In this document: one piece after another, positions 51,004 through 61,857 of the stretch
Position numbering within the stretch: position 1 is the stretch's first letter
Layout of the letters: every line of letters begins with the position of its first letter
Assembly: GCF_005239225.2 (NCBI RefSeq)
Contig: NC_133291.1
Span: forward strand, 4,030,001-4,094,000
Origin: Populus alba
Lineage: Eukaryota > Streptophyta > Magnoliopsida > Malpighiales > Salicaceae
DNA length: 64,000 nucleotides
Direction: 5' to 3'
Translations under genes and position numbers: made by a program
The notes under the pieces: generated by a model
Databases searched by the model: none
Told to the model about the DNA's origin: nothing
What the model saw: only the letters and a program-made list of their open reading frames with translations

Positions 51004-51429
51004 AAAGCAGAATCAACAATACCCATTTCTATTTTAATAATTTGGAATCAAATAAAGCTTCCTCTAACTCTAAATTCCTTTTACTCGCATACAAGTATAA
51101 TCCAAAATAGCAAATAACAAAAGAAAACGAAAAAAAAAAACAAATTAAAACTAAAACTTACAGACTGAATTTAAAATAAAAACTAAAGAGGACAAAACAA
51201 AACAGATCTAAGGGAGAAGCGAAAATTGAAGAGAAATTGCACCTGCATAACTGTTAGTTACATCAACGGTGCCCTTGAAACTGGAGCCAAGCAAGACCCC
51301 AACGACACGTTTGCGGGTGTCCTTAGCTACTCTGTTGTAGTTATCAACGATGCTGAGCAGTACTAGAGGGTGCACTATCACTTTCTCGATTGGTTTGGCC
51401 GATATCTGTTGCGTTTTTATCACATCCAT
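47533..51429 (-). CDS. RPN8: 26S proteasome regulatory subunit RPN8, copy B, 10 exons, 310 aa
   Basis: Minus-strand exons are 51243-51429, 50434-50526, 50266-50347, 49941-50037, 49738-49813, 49388-49446, 49165-49287, 48468-48525, 48300-48385 and 47533-47604. Every exon has exactly the same length as in copy A. It has the same inactive MPN domain (WYSTGP in place of an HxH zinc motif). Differences from copy A that I can see are few and mostly mild: Lys for Arg and Ile for Val in the N-terminal [12 protein letters not shown] block, Val for Ala in TVDATNSYA, Ser for Arg in [17 protein letters not shown] for [15 protein letters not shown] for EEK before LPLNHEIL, and a changed C-terminal tail (IVVPSVAGS for VALPPVAGS). 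All splice sites are intact, so both copies look functional. WOX5-like lies next upstream, as at both Arabidopsis RPN8 loci. Confidence 0.96.
50968..51000. repeat. (TAT)11 microsatellite in intron 1 of RPN8 copy B
   Basis: A perfect 33-base trinucleotide run. Copy A has a shorter, separate (AAT) run at about 44744-44760, so the two expanded independently. Confidence 0.95.
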
Positions 51430-51658
51430 TCTTAGTTTCTTACCTAGAAACTGAACGACTCGACGCCGACTCGACGATGCTTGTTCGCTGGGAAATCGTT
51501 TATTTTCGCAAGTGATGTGAAGTTGATTTTGTTTTTTATTTTCTTCTCTTTGGTGCGGTGGGGAAGTGAGGTTATTTTTCAGTTCTAAGGTCGGGCTTAG
51601 GCGTTGGATGCGCTCTCTATATCAACGAAATATTAAACAGAGTCGGGTTAATAAAAAG

Positions 51659-51728
51659 GCCCATGTTCGTTCCTAAGACATGTTGGACCCCATGTTCGTT
51701 CCTAAGACATGTTGGACCTCAAATGGGC
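51659..51728. promoter_or_regulatory. TGGGC motifs upstream of RPN8 copy B
   Basis: GCCCA (TGGGC on the minus strand) is at 51659-51663 and TGGGC at 51724-51728, 230-300 bp upstream of the start codon. This parallels copy A. Confidence 0.5.
51660..51717. repeat. Perfect tandem duplication of 29 bp in the RPN8 copy B promoter
   Basis: The unit starts CCATGTTCGTTCCTAAGACA and ends TGTTGGACC. Two exact copies lie back to back. Copy A has no equivalent, so the duplication postdates the gene duplication. Confidence 0.9.
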
Positions 51729-51830
51729 TTTCGGCCTTCTTGGATCTAGTCTGGATGCATAGATCTTGGACATTTTTGCTTCACGGCATCGACTTCATAT
51801 ACCCGCTCTTTCGTAGTACCAAGGGATTAG

Positions 51831-53255
51831 GGAAGGGAAGACGTTTAGAGGCTCATTCATAAAAATTACCTTCAAGTCTGAAGAAAAAATATATTATATA
51901 ATAAAAAAAATGAAATTATGTTGAAAATAATTATTATTGATTGTGTATCCTTGTTGTATGAGGATTCAATATCTTTAAAGTATTATTTACTCCATTAAAA
52001 AGTATTTATCCTTAAATCTAAAGTAAATACACTTTTAGCACCAATACAAAGATACTGAAATTCAATTTAATAACAAGACAATAAAATATATTTATAGAAA
52101 ATCTCAAATAACTTGGTTAAATTATTTTAAGAATAAAGTTGGGAGAAAACTTGAAATGCAAATTAATTAAACAAATAAAATAAACTAAATTGATATTAGT
52201 ATTCTTCTACGTTTAACAGGTTTCGAACCTCTATATTTCGTGATCAGAAAAAACTGAAGGCATGACAAGGCAAATATATGTCAAATGTATTGAATTTTAT
52301 TGCGACTTTGCCAAGACCAGAGACGGAAGGGGGGGAGGAAAAAAAATATTTACAACCTTCTCTCTTTGGCCAGAGGCCGAAGCATGTTTGTACGACTTTT
52401 TCATCCTTTTGGCCAAAGACATATGAAAGAAAAAAACTAACAGAACCAGACTTTTCAGACACTATTTTTGAATTAGCTGAGCAATGCTTCAAGAGTTCAA
52501 GGAATGCAACAACTTTCTTTGGAAAAGACAACGATATTATTAACAAAAACTCCTATTCCTCTTGTTAGGCATGTCATTATTTCTTCTCAATCTATTAATC
52601 AAACTGTCTTGTTTATGAGTTAAATAGTTTTCAACGTATCGCTTGCATGTAAGAAAGAAATTCTTAACTCACTGTGTGGCAAGAGTGGGGTGAAAAAACT
52701 TGATGAACAATATTGATCATATATAGGCACAATGATAACAAGAGAAAGAAATGAAATGGAACGAGACCTGTAGCTTGGTTCCACCATGCATATATATAAA
52801 TATAAACAATTAATAATCATATTTGCGTTTTAAATGCTGCTCCATCCAGACCGTATCATGTTCTTTCTTGACCAAGGACTGTGAAGAGATCGGTTGCGTG
52901 AATTTCAAATTAAGTTAGCAAGCCCTAGGCATGAACCAATTATACCAGTCTTTTATGCACTTCGAGGAAGCATTTCTCGTGACGGGAAGCCTAATTCCGA
53001 TTTCCAAGCATAAATAAAAGTAAATTACTCCAACAGAGTAAACACAGAGAAAGGGAAAAAAAAATTGTTACTAGGAGCATTCAGATGAGAATGTTGAAGC
53101 ATTTATAATATTTAAAGAGCAACTATCAAAAAGACAGCATCAACTTCAAGTACTTGCTGCCCCATTTTCTTACCAACCATGCTGAACCTAATATACTTCG
53201 AATCATTAGTACAAAGACTAAATTCCTCGAGCTTTTTATGGATTCGAAGCTTGTT
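51831..53255. other. Spacer and 3' flank of the WOX5-like gene
   Basis: No recognisable gene. Overlapping frames on both strands at 52244-52568 are about 100 codons each but carry no known motif. Confidence 0.45.
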
Positions 53256-53891
53256 TTACAGAAAGCTTAACCGCAGATCTAGTTGTGGACGATCCATTTC
53301 TGTACCAAATTTATAAGAAAACGCAGCCGCAGCTTCATTGCATTCATTTGCCAGCAACCTGAACTTCTCTGACTCCACTTCATCAAAGGATTTTAAAGGG
53401 AAAAGTTGAAGAGTCTCAATCGCTTGTTCTCGTTCGTTCACCTGACTTATTTCAGTAAAATCTGCAAAAGAAAATTACAAGAAAAGATTTAATGCAACTT
53501 TCTTCATGTTTATTTTTAAGAAGAGTAGAGGTTTATGCAAAGCTAATTTACATCGCGCAGAAGAAAATTCGTCTTCTCGAAGAATCATGACATCCTTCTC
53601 ATCGACAGAAACTCTGCGCCTCTTCTGTCTTTCCCTAGCTTTATGATTTTGAAACCAGTAGAAAACGTTCTTGCTCTCGATCTTGCCATAAAAACTAAGC
53701 CGAGTGGAGATGTTTTGGATCTCATCAGTACTTGGGGTTCGAACACCAGACCTGAACAAGTCAGTTAGAAGTTTAACTTGTTCGATAGTAGGATTCCAAC
53801 GCCCGCATTTAGTTCCTGAGGCATAGTTATTGCCACTGCTCCCACCACGTCCTGCTTTTGTGGTACAAGAGCCTGACATTCTCTCTTCCAT
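53256..53891 (-). CDS. WOX5: WUSCHEL-related homeobox protein, WOX5/WOX7 type, 2 exons, 181 aa
   Basis: Exons are 53552-53891 and 53256-53461 (546 bp). WOX5 is the transcription factor that keeps root stem cells undifferentiated from the quiescent centre. The homeodomain covers residues about 27-92 ([44 protein letters not shown]). The WUS box TLQLFPL is at 130-136. The C-terminus ends LDLRLSFL (174-181), an EAR-like tail that identifies the WOX5/WOX7 subgroup. Length equals that of Arabidopsis WOX5 (about 182 aa). The first ATG gives MEERMSG; the Met at residue 5 is an alternative start. Splice sites are GT-AG. A TATATATAT run at 54192-54200 on the gene strand, preceded by CT repeats, could be its TATA box. 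It lies next to RPN8, as at the Arabidopsis WOX5 and WOX7 loci. Confidence 0.94.
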
Positions 53892-56800
53892 TGTCTCTGT
53901 TAGCTTCAGATGCGTACTTTCGACTTTGATACAAGTCTGAGAGAGAACTTTCTTTTTTAGCTTCTGAACTCAAAAGACAAGACCCCGTGTGCATCTATAA
54001 TAGACTACACAATAACACACGCTTTAATTTTTTTATTTTCTTTTTGTATCTATCCTCTGTTTTATTGAATTGGTGATCAAAGGATAGCAGAATCAGAACT
54101 TTTATTTATTAATTTCAGTCTGCTTTGATTTTAGGGATTGTTTGAGACTGAATATCTGTAAGGATTTGATCGTGCCAGGATTTTTGTGCACATATATATA
54201 GAGAGAGAGGGTGAAAGAGAGAGACATGCGCAAAAGCTGCCACTGTTCAACGTATTGGTCGGCGAGCAGACAATAAGTAAGTTTGATCACTACTTGTCAC
54301 TAAATTATAATAATATTGTAGTATTAATGACGGTGAATCTTAGTTCTATGCCTTTTTTTATTTGATGGGTTGATCTTCGTAGACAGACAAATAGACAGGG
54401 TATTGTTTGTGTTTTTCAGTAAAGGGTGCACCCGATGCTGTTGCATATGGCTGATAATGTAGCTAGGGTTTAGTTCTGTGTGACGTTGTGTTCTTCATGT
54501 TCCTAGTAAACAACCTAGCCCCGTACGTCAGGACATGAGAGCTATCCAATTAAACTTTATCTTAAAGTAATCCGTGTTTGTTAAACAACACTAATTGAAT
54601 TTCTATTTCTTTGAGTTGATGTGCATTGGTAGATTATGCTGCTGATATTGTTATATATGGCTAAATAAATTTTTAATAAATAGCCTTCTGATCAAGCTTA
54701 ATTAATTAGTAGGCTTGTTGATCTAGTCGGTCCAAATTATCAGCCAGGACAAGGGTATCCAAGTTTTGTTTTAAAACTATAAAATGTATGCTAAACAACA
54801 CTAGGATTTTTCAAAAACCTCAGAATGACTTGGTAGAGAGAAGATTTATGTACAAGTGAAAGTCAAAGTATTCACATTGTCTGATTTTGGTTGGACTATT
54901 GTGATCGCGTCTACTGACATAGATACTTAGTTAGGTTGCAATAAACTATTAATTACAGCTAGAACAGTCAAGCAATGTCGGGTTAAACCTGCTTTTAAGG
55001 ATGTGGGAATACTAACTAAAGGACAACAAAGCCTCCGAATTGAGATTTGGGAGAGACAACTCGTGAGCAACCAAAAGGAGGAAGCCACTTGTATTTTCTA
55101 ATGTCAAGTGGCTTCTGTCTTAGGCAGCTACATGCCCTTTTTCTAGATGTTTGCTGTGCCCACAACTTCTTAATTAGTTCAAAATTAGGGAACTTAAAAG
55201 GGCAGTCACTAACTCTGTTAGAAGTAAAGTAAGTGAACCCTTTGTACTTAAGAGCTTGTCATTCAACTAATAATTCAAAATCTTAAGGTTAATAATAATA
55301 TTGACTATCGGAAAGGATGAAATTAATCTCGAGGTTACTACCATTTCAACACCAATTTTATTTTTTTTATCCTTTGTGGTAGTTGAAGATAGAAATTTGA
55401 AATGACTACGGGGAGTTGAACTCACTTTGTCCGAGAATGTGTATACTCTTAATGATGGTGTGCTGCTTTTAAAAAGCAATTTCCCACTTGTGGCTAGGCA
55501 TCAAGAATTTCAAACCTGCAGATTAAATAACTATTGCGAATTTAAGCGTAGAGCATAAAATCTGAATTATATGCTTTATTACATCATGTGTATTAACAGT
55601 CTAAGAAAATATAGTGCGGAAAATAGATGTGACGAATTTCACTAAATTTCCTCTCATACAACAAAATACAATCCGAACTTATATTTCTTGCAATTTGACT
55701 TGAGTTTCTCGCTGTTTGTTGGCCAGTCTTTCCACTTACTTGTTCTTTTCTGTAATCTGGTCTCCCAGTACTGGTCCAAAATTTAGGTTCACTTCCACTT
55801 TTGTTTCACACACTTCCTACAATTCCCAAGGAAGTTCTGTTCACGACAAGCATGAATCAATTTGTATCTTAGTAATTTGGCACTACAGGCTGCGGTGTTC
55901 TAGCTCCTATATATGTACTTACTTAATGACTTGAATAATCTGTACTGTCGTGTACACACTTGTTAATAATCATTCCCAAAATCTCATATAATCCCTGATT
56001 TTTCTTTTCTTTTCCTTTGCTTATTCACCAAGAGTCTTATCGAGCATTGTGGTTCTACAAAATGCAAATGCAATCTCATCAATACACCTTCACCCTCTAC
56101 TGAGAGAAAAATAAACTTTTAAGTGCAATCACACAAAGATAGATCAAATAATCAAACAAGGTAGTACGAAATGCCCATGTAATTAAAAGTCTTAGTACCG
56201 GCTAGAACTGTTATTAAATCTTTTTCAACCCATGGTTAGTTAATACACAAACCTCGTTTACAAAACCCAAAAATGCATCTTTAGGAAGTGCCCATACACT
56301 CGTTAGCAATATGAAACTCATATCGGAATGATGCAAACATGCACAAACAGTTATAGGAAGGATTTAAGAGGGAAATCGGAAAAAGTGACTGTTTGATTTG
56401 GCTGTATTTTGTACGTGTTCGGTGTTTCCGTCGATAAGGTTAGAGAGAAGCACTTTATTTTGATGAGAGTGGGAGAGGTAGGGGATTTGCTCCGACAAAT
56501 AACAGCAGAAATGATTAGTGCTAAACGAGGACTAGAGGCTATGAAGAAATATAGGGCATGCGTGAAATCCAGGCCAGCCCCAACATTTCCGTCTCTTTTC
56601 TCCTGCACTGCACACCACATTTATCATTATTGCAAATTACTCCATAGTGGAAGATAACCGAACATGGCCGCCGACAAAATGGGCGGGAAAAAAGAACTAG
56701 TCATAGGAAGACAGCATGATCAGTGCAAATCATGTGTGAGAGGTGCGACGTTCGAGGTCACTCTTCGGCATGAATTGGCCAGTGATAAGGCGGAATACAT

Positions 56801-57604
56801 GCAAAGGGATATCCATCAATCCTTTAGATATATATATCAACACGAGAGAGAGAACGTGCTTAACGAGTTTTTTTTTTTTTTAAAAAAAAATTTTATTAAA
56901 TTAATATTTTTTTAATAATTTTAATGTGGTAATATTAAAAATAAATAATTAATTAAAAAACATTTTTAAACCAAAAACTATTTTACAAACGATCATATAT
57001 CCCGTGCCTATTCTTTACCTGACCCCATAGACGTCGAGAATTTTTAGATTCAACAAGAAAACATTGCAAGAGGAATATGAGAGATCCGAATATGAATTTA
57101 ATTTCAACATGAGACCATCTTCGAAGAGGTTAACAATCATGAGTAAAATAATCACACCCCAAGCCAACATATGCTAACATATTCATCGAGAATTTTTGTA
57201 CGCACGATCAAATGCAGTGCCACTATAACCTGTTTATCAAAAGGAAGTTGTTAACCCAGTTTCTATGGCTTCCAGCATCACCATATTGCAGATTTAGGAT
57301 GCCGACACCACTGGTTCGAGAAACCCCACCGGGGAGTAAGGATAACGAAGAAAACAAAAGTGTAGCAGCATTTGGGAGGAAACCAGATTTTACCTCGAGC
57401 TTACAAAAGTGATTGACGCTTTCTGTAGAGTAATCGAACCATTATAAAAAGGCAATTTAATTCTTAGATCGAAATTGCGGACAGCCTACCCAACAAAAAT
57501 CAAAGCACTCTTCTCAGATAAAATGGCTGATTAAACTCAAACTTGACAATACATTACTATAGGTTAACACCTATGAAAATTAAAATTGTTTTGGGCCTGA
57601 ATTC
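53892..57604. other. WOX5-like upstream region and spacer
   Basis: Gene-free by my reading. The first 1-2 kb should hold the root-tip regulatory sequence. Frames at 56351-56657 overlap on both strands; the plus frame (82 codons, charged, LRQITAEMISAKRGLEAMKK) looks protein-like but I know no relative. An AT-rich element lies at 56860-57000. Confidence 0.45.
56860..57000. repeat. Dispersed AT-rich element with T-run/A-run head
   Basis: It starts with a T-run directly followed by an A-run (56866-56889), as at 18555. Then come AATTTTAATGTGGTAATATT and a TTTTAAACCAAAAAC end. Confidence 0.4.
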
Positions 57605-58230
57605 ACCCAGTGGACAGAAACCAGAGGATCTGAGCAGCTGTATTCAATTTCTCTGCTAAGCTGAGCTGAGTAAATGGTCCTGTAAGAACACAGAGAAAGC
57701 AACCAAATAAGAGTTAGATAAGTAGACACAAGTGAACAAAGCAGAAAACTACTCGCAATGCAGCAGTAACATGCCAACAAATTGTAAATGACAAAAATCA
57801 AATGATAAGAGAACTAAGTTTTGAAAACAATGAAAGAAAGCCTGAATTCTTATCATAAGGTATTTATGAATGGTGACATTGGTGCAATCATTTGGAAACT
57901 TTATTCCTAGCTACAATCATACGGAAATAACTCAGTCTTGCCTGCACATTGTCATTTACAAGCTTATCAAACACGGGTGGTGACAGTTTGGGAAGGGAGG
58001 TGAAAGTATCTGATATAAACCACCCGGTGTTATTATCCGCTGCAGCACGCCCCTCCTAAGAAGAGAATCAATTATTATCTTAAGCAACAGGGAGGTTAGA
58101 ACAAATGAAGGAGTGCCATCTTACTCACCACCACATTATCAACATAATTGTACATGCCATCAATTAGAGCTAGTAGCCGTTGCATAGAGACATCCATTCC
58201 TTCCAAATCACTTGGAATTTTGTCAACCAT
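57605..58230 (-). pseudogene. 3' relic of the translation initiation factor eIF3 subunit f gene
   Basis: Three minus-strand exons remain. Exon 58129-58230 reads MVDKIPSDLEGMDVSMQRLL and onward to YNYVDNVV. Exon 57942-58055 reads EGRAAADNNTG, then SLPKLSPPVFDKLVND; its donor is GC (CAG|GCAAG). A last exon from 57679 reads TQLSLAEKLNTAAQIL in the homologous frame. These are the C-terminal blocks of plant eIF3f (At2g39990). The front two thirds, including the MPN domain, are absent upstream of 58230. In the last exon the bases for the LLLLYLSSITR block are missing: GACCA runs straight into TTTACTCAG. This breaks the frame and gives a stop within eight codons. Trp also follows the usual C-terminal Leu, so the normal stop is gone. 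It is clearly non-functional as eIF3f. The Arabidopsis neighbour of this gene is the BAHD acyltransferase, which is also in this window. Confidence 0.88.
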
Positions 58231-58297
58231 TGCATTGGACCATTTAATAAAATACGTGAGGTTATCGCAGTTGCTGTATTTGTTTTTTTATCTTGGC

Positions 58298-58298
<1 letters not shown>

Positions 58299-58324
<26 letters not shown>
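58299..58324. repeat. (AT)13 microsatellite
   Basis: Perfect dinucleotide run just upstream of the eIF3f relic, close to where homology to eIF3f is lost. Confidence 0.93.
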
Positions 58325-58331
<7 letters not shown>

Positions 58332-59629
58332 AAAGTAGTGTTGTTTGATGCAAAATTCCCAATGCTAAATTCTTAGCAATCATTTTCCTGTATATTATTT
58401 TGTTGATAAAGAAAGCAAAACAACAAAGTAAATGTCAGCGAGAGTATCAAGCTGTAGGGTCATGGGGGAAAAAAGAGCTGGAATTGATCTGAGTTTGTTT
58501 TATTAACAGTAGGATTCAAACCTCTTTTATTTTATTTTTTTAAAAAAAAGGTTCTTTTAATCTATAAATACCATCATAAAACAGATCATAATTAAAAAAG
58601 AATTAGGCCCAAATTATAATACATACGGTTATAAAAAGCTTGAACTTATTAGGCCCAAACTCTATAGTTGCCCCTACACCATGCAAGCCTGCAAGGGAGG
58701 GAAAAGGTTTCAAGTTCGAAGGCAACAATTTCAAGTTTCAACCATGTGAAAGAACAACGGGGTGAAATTACGTTTTTAAAATTTAAAAATATAAAAAATT
58801 TAAACAAAAAAAATATTTTTTTATAAAATGATAGTACCACATTTCCAAACAACAACTAAATAGAAGAAACCATGCAAAACAGATACCCTAAAAAACCATC
58901 CAGGTGAAGCAGCGAGTTCAATTTTCATGATGCTGGAGATGTAGATGCCAAGCGTGATTAATTGCAAACTATATTCAAAGTGGGATTAATTACTCTATAT
59001 TAAAAGATATCACTATTTTACTGTGCAAATTCATTTTACTCTTCTTTGCTAATGATAATTAGAAGAATAAAAGTGCTCAACGTGTTATAAATTGTGAATG
59101 TTTTTACAGTGCATTACAATAGTTCAGTGACTCTTTTATTTATATCTAAGTTGACTCGAGCATTGCTCAAAAGGCAACGCCTAGTGGCAAGCTAATTGAA
59201 ATCACGTCCAGATCCCACCCCCGCTCTTTTTTCTTCTGTGTTCTTGACAATTAATGTTTCGAGTTGAATTATTGGCTTTAACTAAAAAGCAAAAACCCTC
59301 TAGTTCCAAAAGGAATGTCAAACCCATTTGCGAAATTAATAAGTTTATTAATTTCCTGTTTAAATCACTTTTGAATATAACAAAACTTCCCCTGATTTCA
59401 TTAGCATCGAAGTGGGCGAGAGCACCTTTTATATAAAGAAGATGGAGATGTTAAATGGAAGTTCACCGATGGTCACACATATCTCACTCGAATGAACCCG
59501 TAAATGCCATAGCCAACACAACTTGCTAGAGCCAGACAAGGATGATTCCGTGACCGACTGGACGTGATGGAAGTGGTCCCAAGAAGATGAGTGTGTGAGT
59601 GGCGTTAAGGTAGCTTTTTGAGTCAGGAT

Positions 59630-59830
59630 TTTAGGTAGTGTTTATTTGTATGAAAATATGGTGTTTTTTTTTTAAATAATTTTTTTAATGTTTTTTAATT
59701 ATTCAGATATCTATTAAAAATAAATTTAAAAAATAAAATATTATATTTATTTTAATTTATTTTAAATTTAAAAATACTTTGAAAAACAATAACTATTATA
59801 ATGTCAAATATTATATTAAAAAATAGGTTT
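59630..59830. repeat. Dispersed AT-rich MITE-like element
   Basis: Starts GTAGTGTTTATTTGTATGAA and carries the usual run of A/T blocks to ACTTTGAAAAACAATAACTA. Ends are approximate. Confidence 0.4.
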
Positions 59831-60009
59831 AAAAAAGTTATGTTTTTTTTATTTGTATAATGTGCAAAACAAATAGATTCAAAAAACTATAAATTATATG
59901 TTTTAACTAGTAAATCATATAATTTTTTTGAATTAAAACATATTTTTGATAACATTGATCTTCTTCATACATAATAAAATTTTTGCTATTCTTTGTCTAG
60001 TTATATGAG

Positions 60010-60135
60010 ATGTTGGCTAATTTTTTTATTTAAAATTATTTTAATATATAAATATTTAAAATAAATTTTAAGAGATAAAAAATATTTTAACATATTTTTA
60101 AAAATAAAAAAAATATTTTAAAAAACAATTTTAAG
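60010..60135. repeat. Dispersed AT-rich MITE-like element, partial
   Basis: Blocks AAATTATTTTAATATATAAA and ATATTTTAACATATTTTTAA followed by TTTTAAAAAACAATTTTAAG fit the family. Confidence 0.35.
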
Positions 60136-60476
60136 TTCGGTCGGTAACATGAAAATGACATCCCACAATTCATATCCATACAAGTATTGAATATTACTGA
60201 ACCCGCCCACCTCACTTAGGATGGGCCCCATCAGCAAAACCCCTCAAACTAAAAACAATAAAGGAGAGGAGCCCTTGAAGAAAAACATTACTATTATTAC
60301 ATCACATGCGCAATTGGGATGAAAAGGCCCTTGAAGAAATACACGTCACTGTTGTAGCACGCGCTTACTTAGAGGTACAAATGCACAAAAGGCCAACAGG
60401 GAGAAAATGGAACAAACTGGGCTTGATTTTCATCTTAATACATCATCCAATGGCCAAAAGTAAAGCATCACAATCA

Positions 60477-61686
60477 TCACTTCTTGAAAGGAATGGCTCT
60501 GATCACAACCTGGTGGTAAAGAGCTGCAAGTGCTGCTCCAATGAAGGGGCCAACCCAGAAAATCCACTGCATCCAACCAAAGAATATGAGATGTATGTCA
60601 AAAATGGGTACAAATTAATTTCTTGACCACGCTAAAAACGGAAACCTAACTGGCTGGGTAAGTAATTAAAGACTTACGTGATCATCCCAGGCGCTGTCCT
60701 TGTTGAAGATGATTGCAGCACCTAGGCTCCGAGCTGGGTTGATCCCAGTTCCTGTAATTGGGATTGTGGCCAAGTGCACCAAGAACACAGCGAACCCAAT
60801 TGGCAGAGGTGCCAAAATCTGACCATACATATTTCCACCATCAGTAAATTCCATGAAAATGAACAAATAATTGATGTAATTAATCAACTACTTGGGAGTT
60901 TTAAGTTTGCTGGGAAGAGAGATCTAGGGCTTACCGGGACATGGGAGTCTCTGGCACTACGCTTGGCATCAGTTGCAGAGAAGACAGTGTAGACAAGAAT
61001 AAAAGTGCCAACAATCTCAGCACCAAGGCCATCACCTTTGGTGTAACCATGAGCGACCATATTGGCACCGCCGTTAAGCAACTCGTAGTTTGTTTTCCCG
61101 TAAAATCCTTTCACCACACCAGCACCGCATATGGCACCAAGGCACTGCATCACCATGTAGAACACGGCCCTCGTCAAGGACAGTTTCCTAGCCAGGAATA
61201 GCCCAAAAGTCACAGCAGGATTTATATGACCACCTGCAAGTACCAAAATCACACCACAAATTAATTATAAAAAGGGGTCTATTTTCTTTACTAGAACCAT
61301 AAATATCCAAACTAAAAATTAATGTCATTGTTTTTTTTTTAATTTTTAAGACCTGAAATTCCAGCTGTACAGTAAACAAGAGCGAAAATCATTCCGCCGA
61401 AGGCCCAAGCGATCCCTTGAATCCCAACCGTTGTACACTTAGTCTTGTCCTTAACCACGCCCATCACAGTCAAAACGGTGATGTACAAAAACAAGAAAGT
61501 GGCCATGAACTCTGCAATCCCGGCCCTGTAAAACGACCATGAAGTCAGTTCGCCTGGCTCGAACAATGGTGCCGGGGGTGGCTCCTTGTAGTCCTTGTCA
61601 TCTAGGCTCTGAGCTGCCGTGCCAATTGGCTGCCTCTCATTGAACCTGTTAGCTCCCAATCTAACGTCTTCTTCTTTGCCCTCCAT
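60477..61686 (-). CDS. PIP1: Plasma membrane aquaporin, PIP1 subfamily, 4 exons, 287 aa
   Basis: Minus-strand exons are 61353-61686, 60935-61233, 60678-60818 and 60477-60566 (864 bp). The product is a six-helix water channel of the plasma membrane; PIP1 proteins usually pair with PIP2 and some pass CO2 or glycerol. The N-terminus [20 protein letters not shown] identifies PIP1. The two NPA boxes are GHINPA (113-118) and GTGINPAR (234-241). The selectivity filter has His226, Thr235 and Arg241, the narrow water-selective type, with the first-position Phe expected in [11 protein letters not shown]. The C-terminus is short ([10 protein letters not shown]), as in PIP1, without the PIP2 phosphorylation tail. 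Length and intron positions are those of the family. All splice sites are GT-AG. I cannot say which PIP1 member this is. Confidence 0.97.
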
Positions 61687-61821
61687 CTCTCTGCTGTTTT
61701 TTGTAGCTCAAACAATGCAAACGCAGTATTAAGTATTAACAATTAAGGAACACTCTCTTCGGTTGCTATCTAGTGACCGTTGGATCTCTGTTGAGAGTGA
61801 AGAGTGATTCGGAGTGGGGGG

Positions 61822-61828
61822 TTTTATA
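61822..61828 (-). promoter_or_regulatory. TATA box of the PIP1 gene
   Basis: CCTATAAAACCCC reads on the minus strand 136 bp before the start codon. A GA/CT-rich tract (61829-61857) lies immediately upstream on the gene strand, a common plant promoter arrangement. Confidence 0.75.
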
Positions 61829-61857
61829 GGAGAGAGAGAGGGGGAGAGAGAGAGATA

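Larger units (their letters stand above)
46560..51830. repeat. RPN8 segmental tandem duplication, unit B
   Basis: Head-to-tail copy of 40150-45550. Non-coding parts have diverged clearly (indels every few tens of bases), whereas exons are nearly identical. Confidence 0.85.
58325..60476. other. Gene-free spacer with AT-rich elements
   Basis: No exon is recognised; I looked here for the missing eIF3f exons on the minus strand and found none. AT-rich element copies lie at about 59630-59830 and 60010-60135. Confidence 0.45.

Noticed and set aside
52244..52568. Overlapping ~100-codon frames on both strands
   Set aside because: No recognisable motif, no splice or promoter context, and complementary overlap suggests chance.
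56351..56657. Overlapping 82-89 codon frames on both strands
   Set aside because: The plus frame looks somewhat protein-like but I recognise no family and see no gene structure; left as an open possibility in the spacer entry.
57212..57412. 66-codon plus frame ending in FGRKPDFTSSLQK
   Set aside because: No known relative and no gene context; probably chance.
60884..61252. PIP1 exon 2 extended into the intron as an independent frame
   Set aside because: Clear GT-AG sites define the exon at 60935-61233; the extra codons are intronic.
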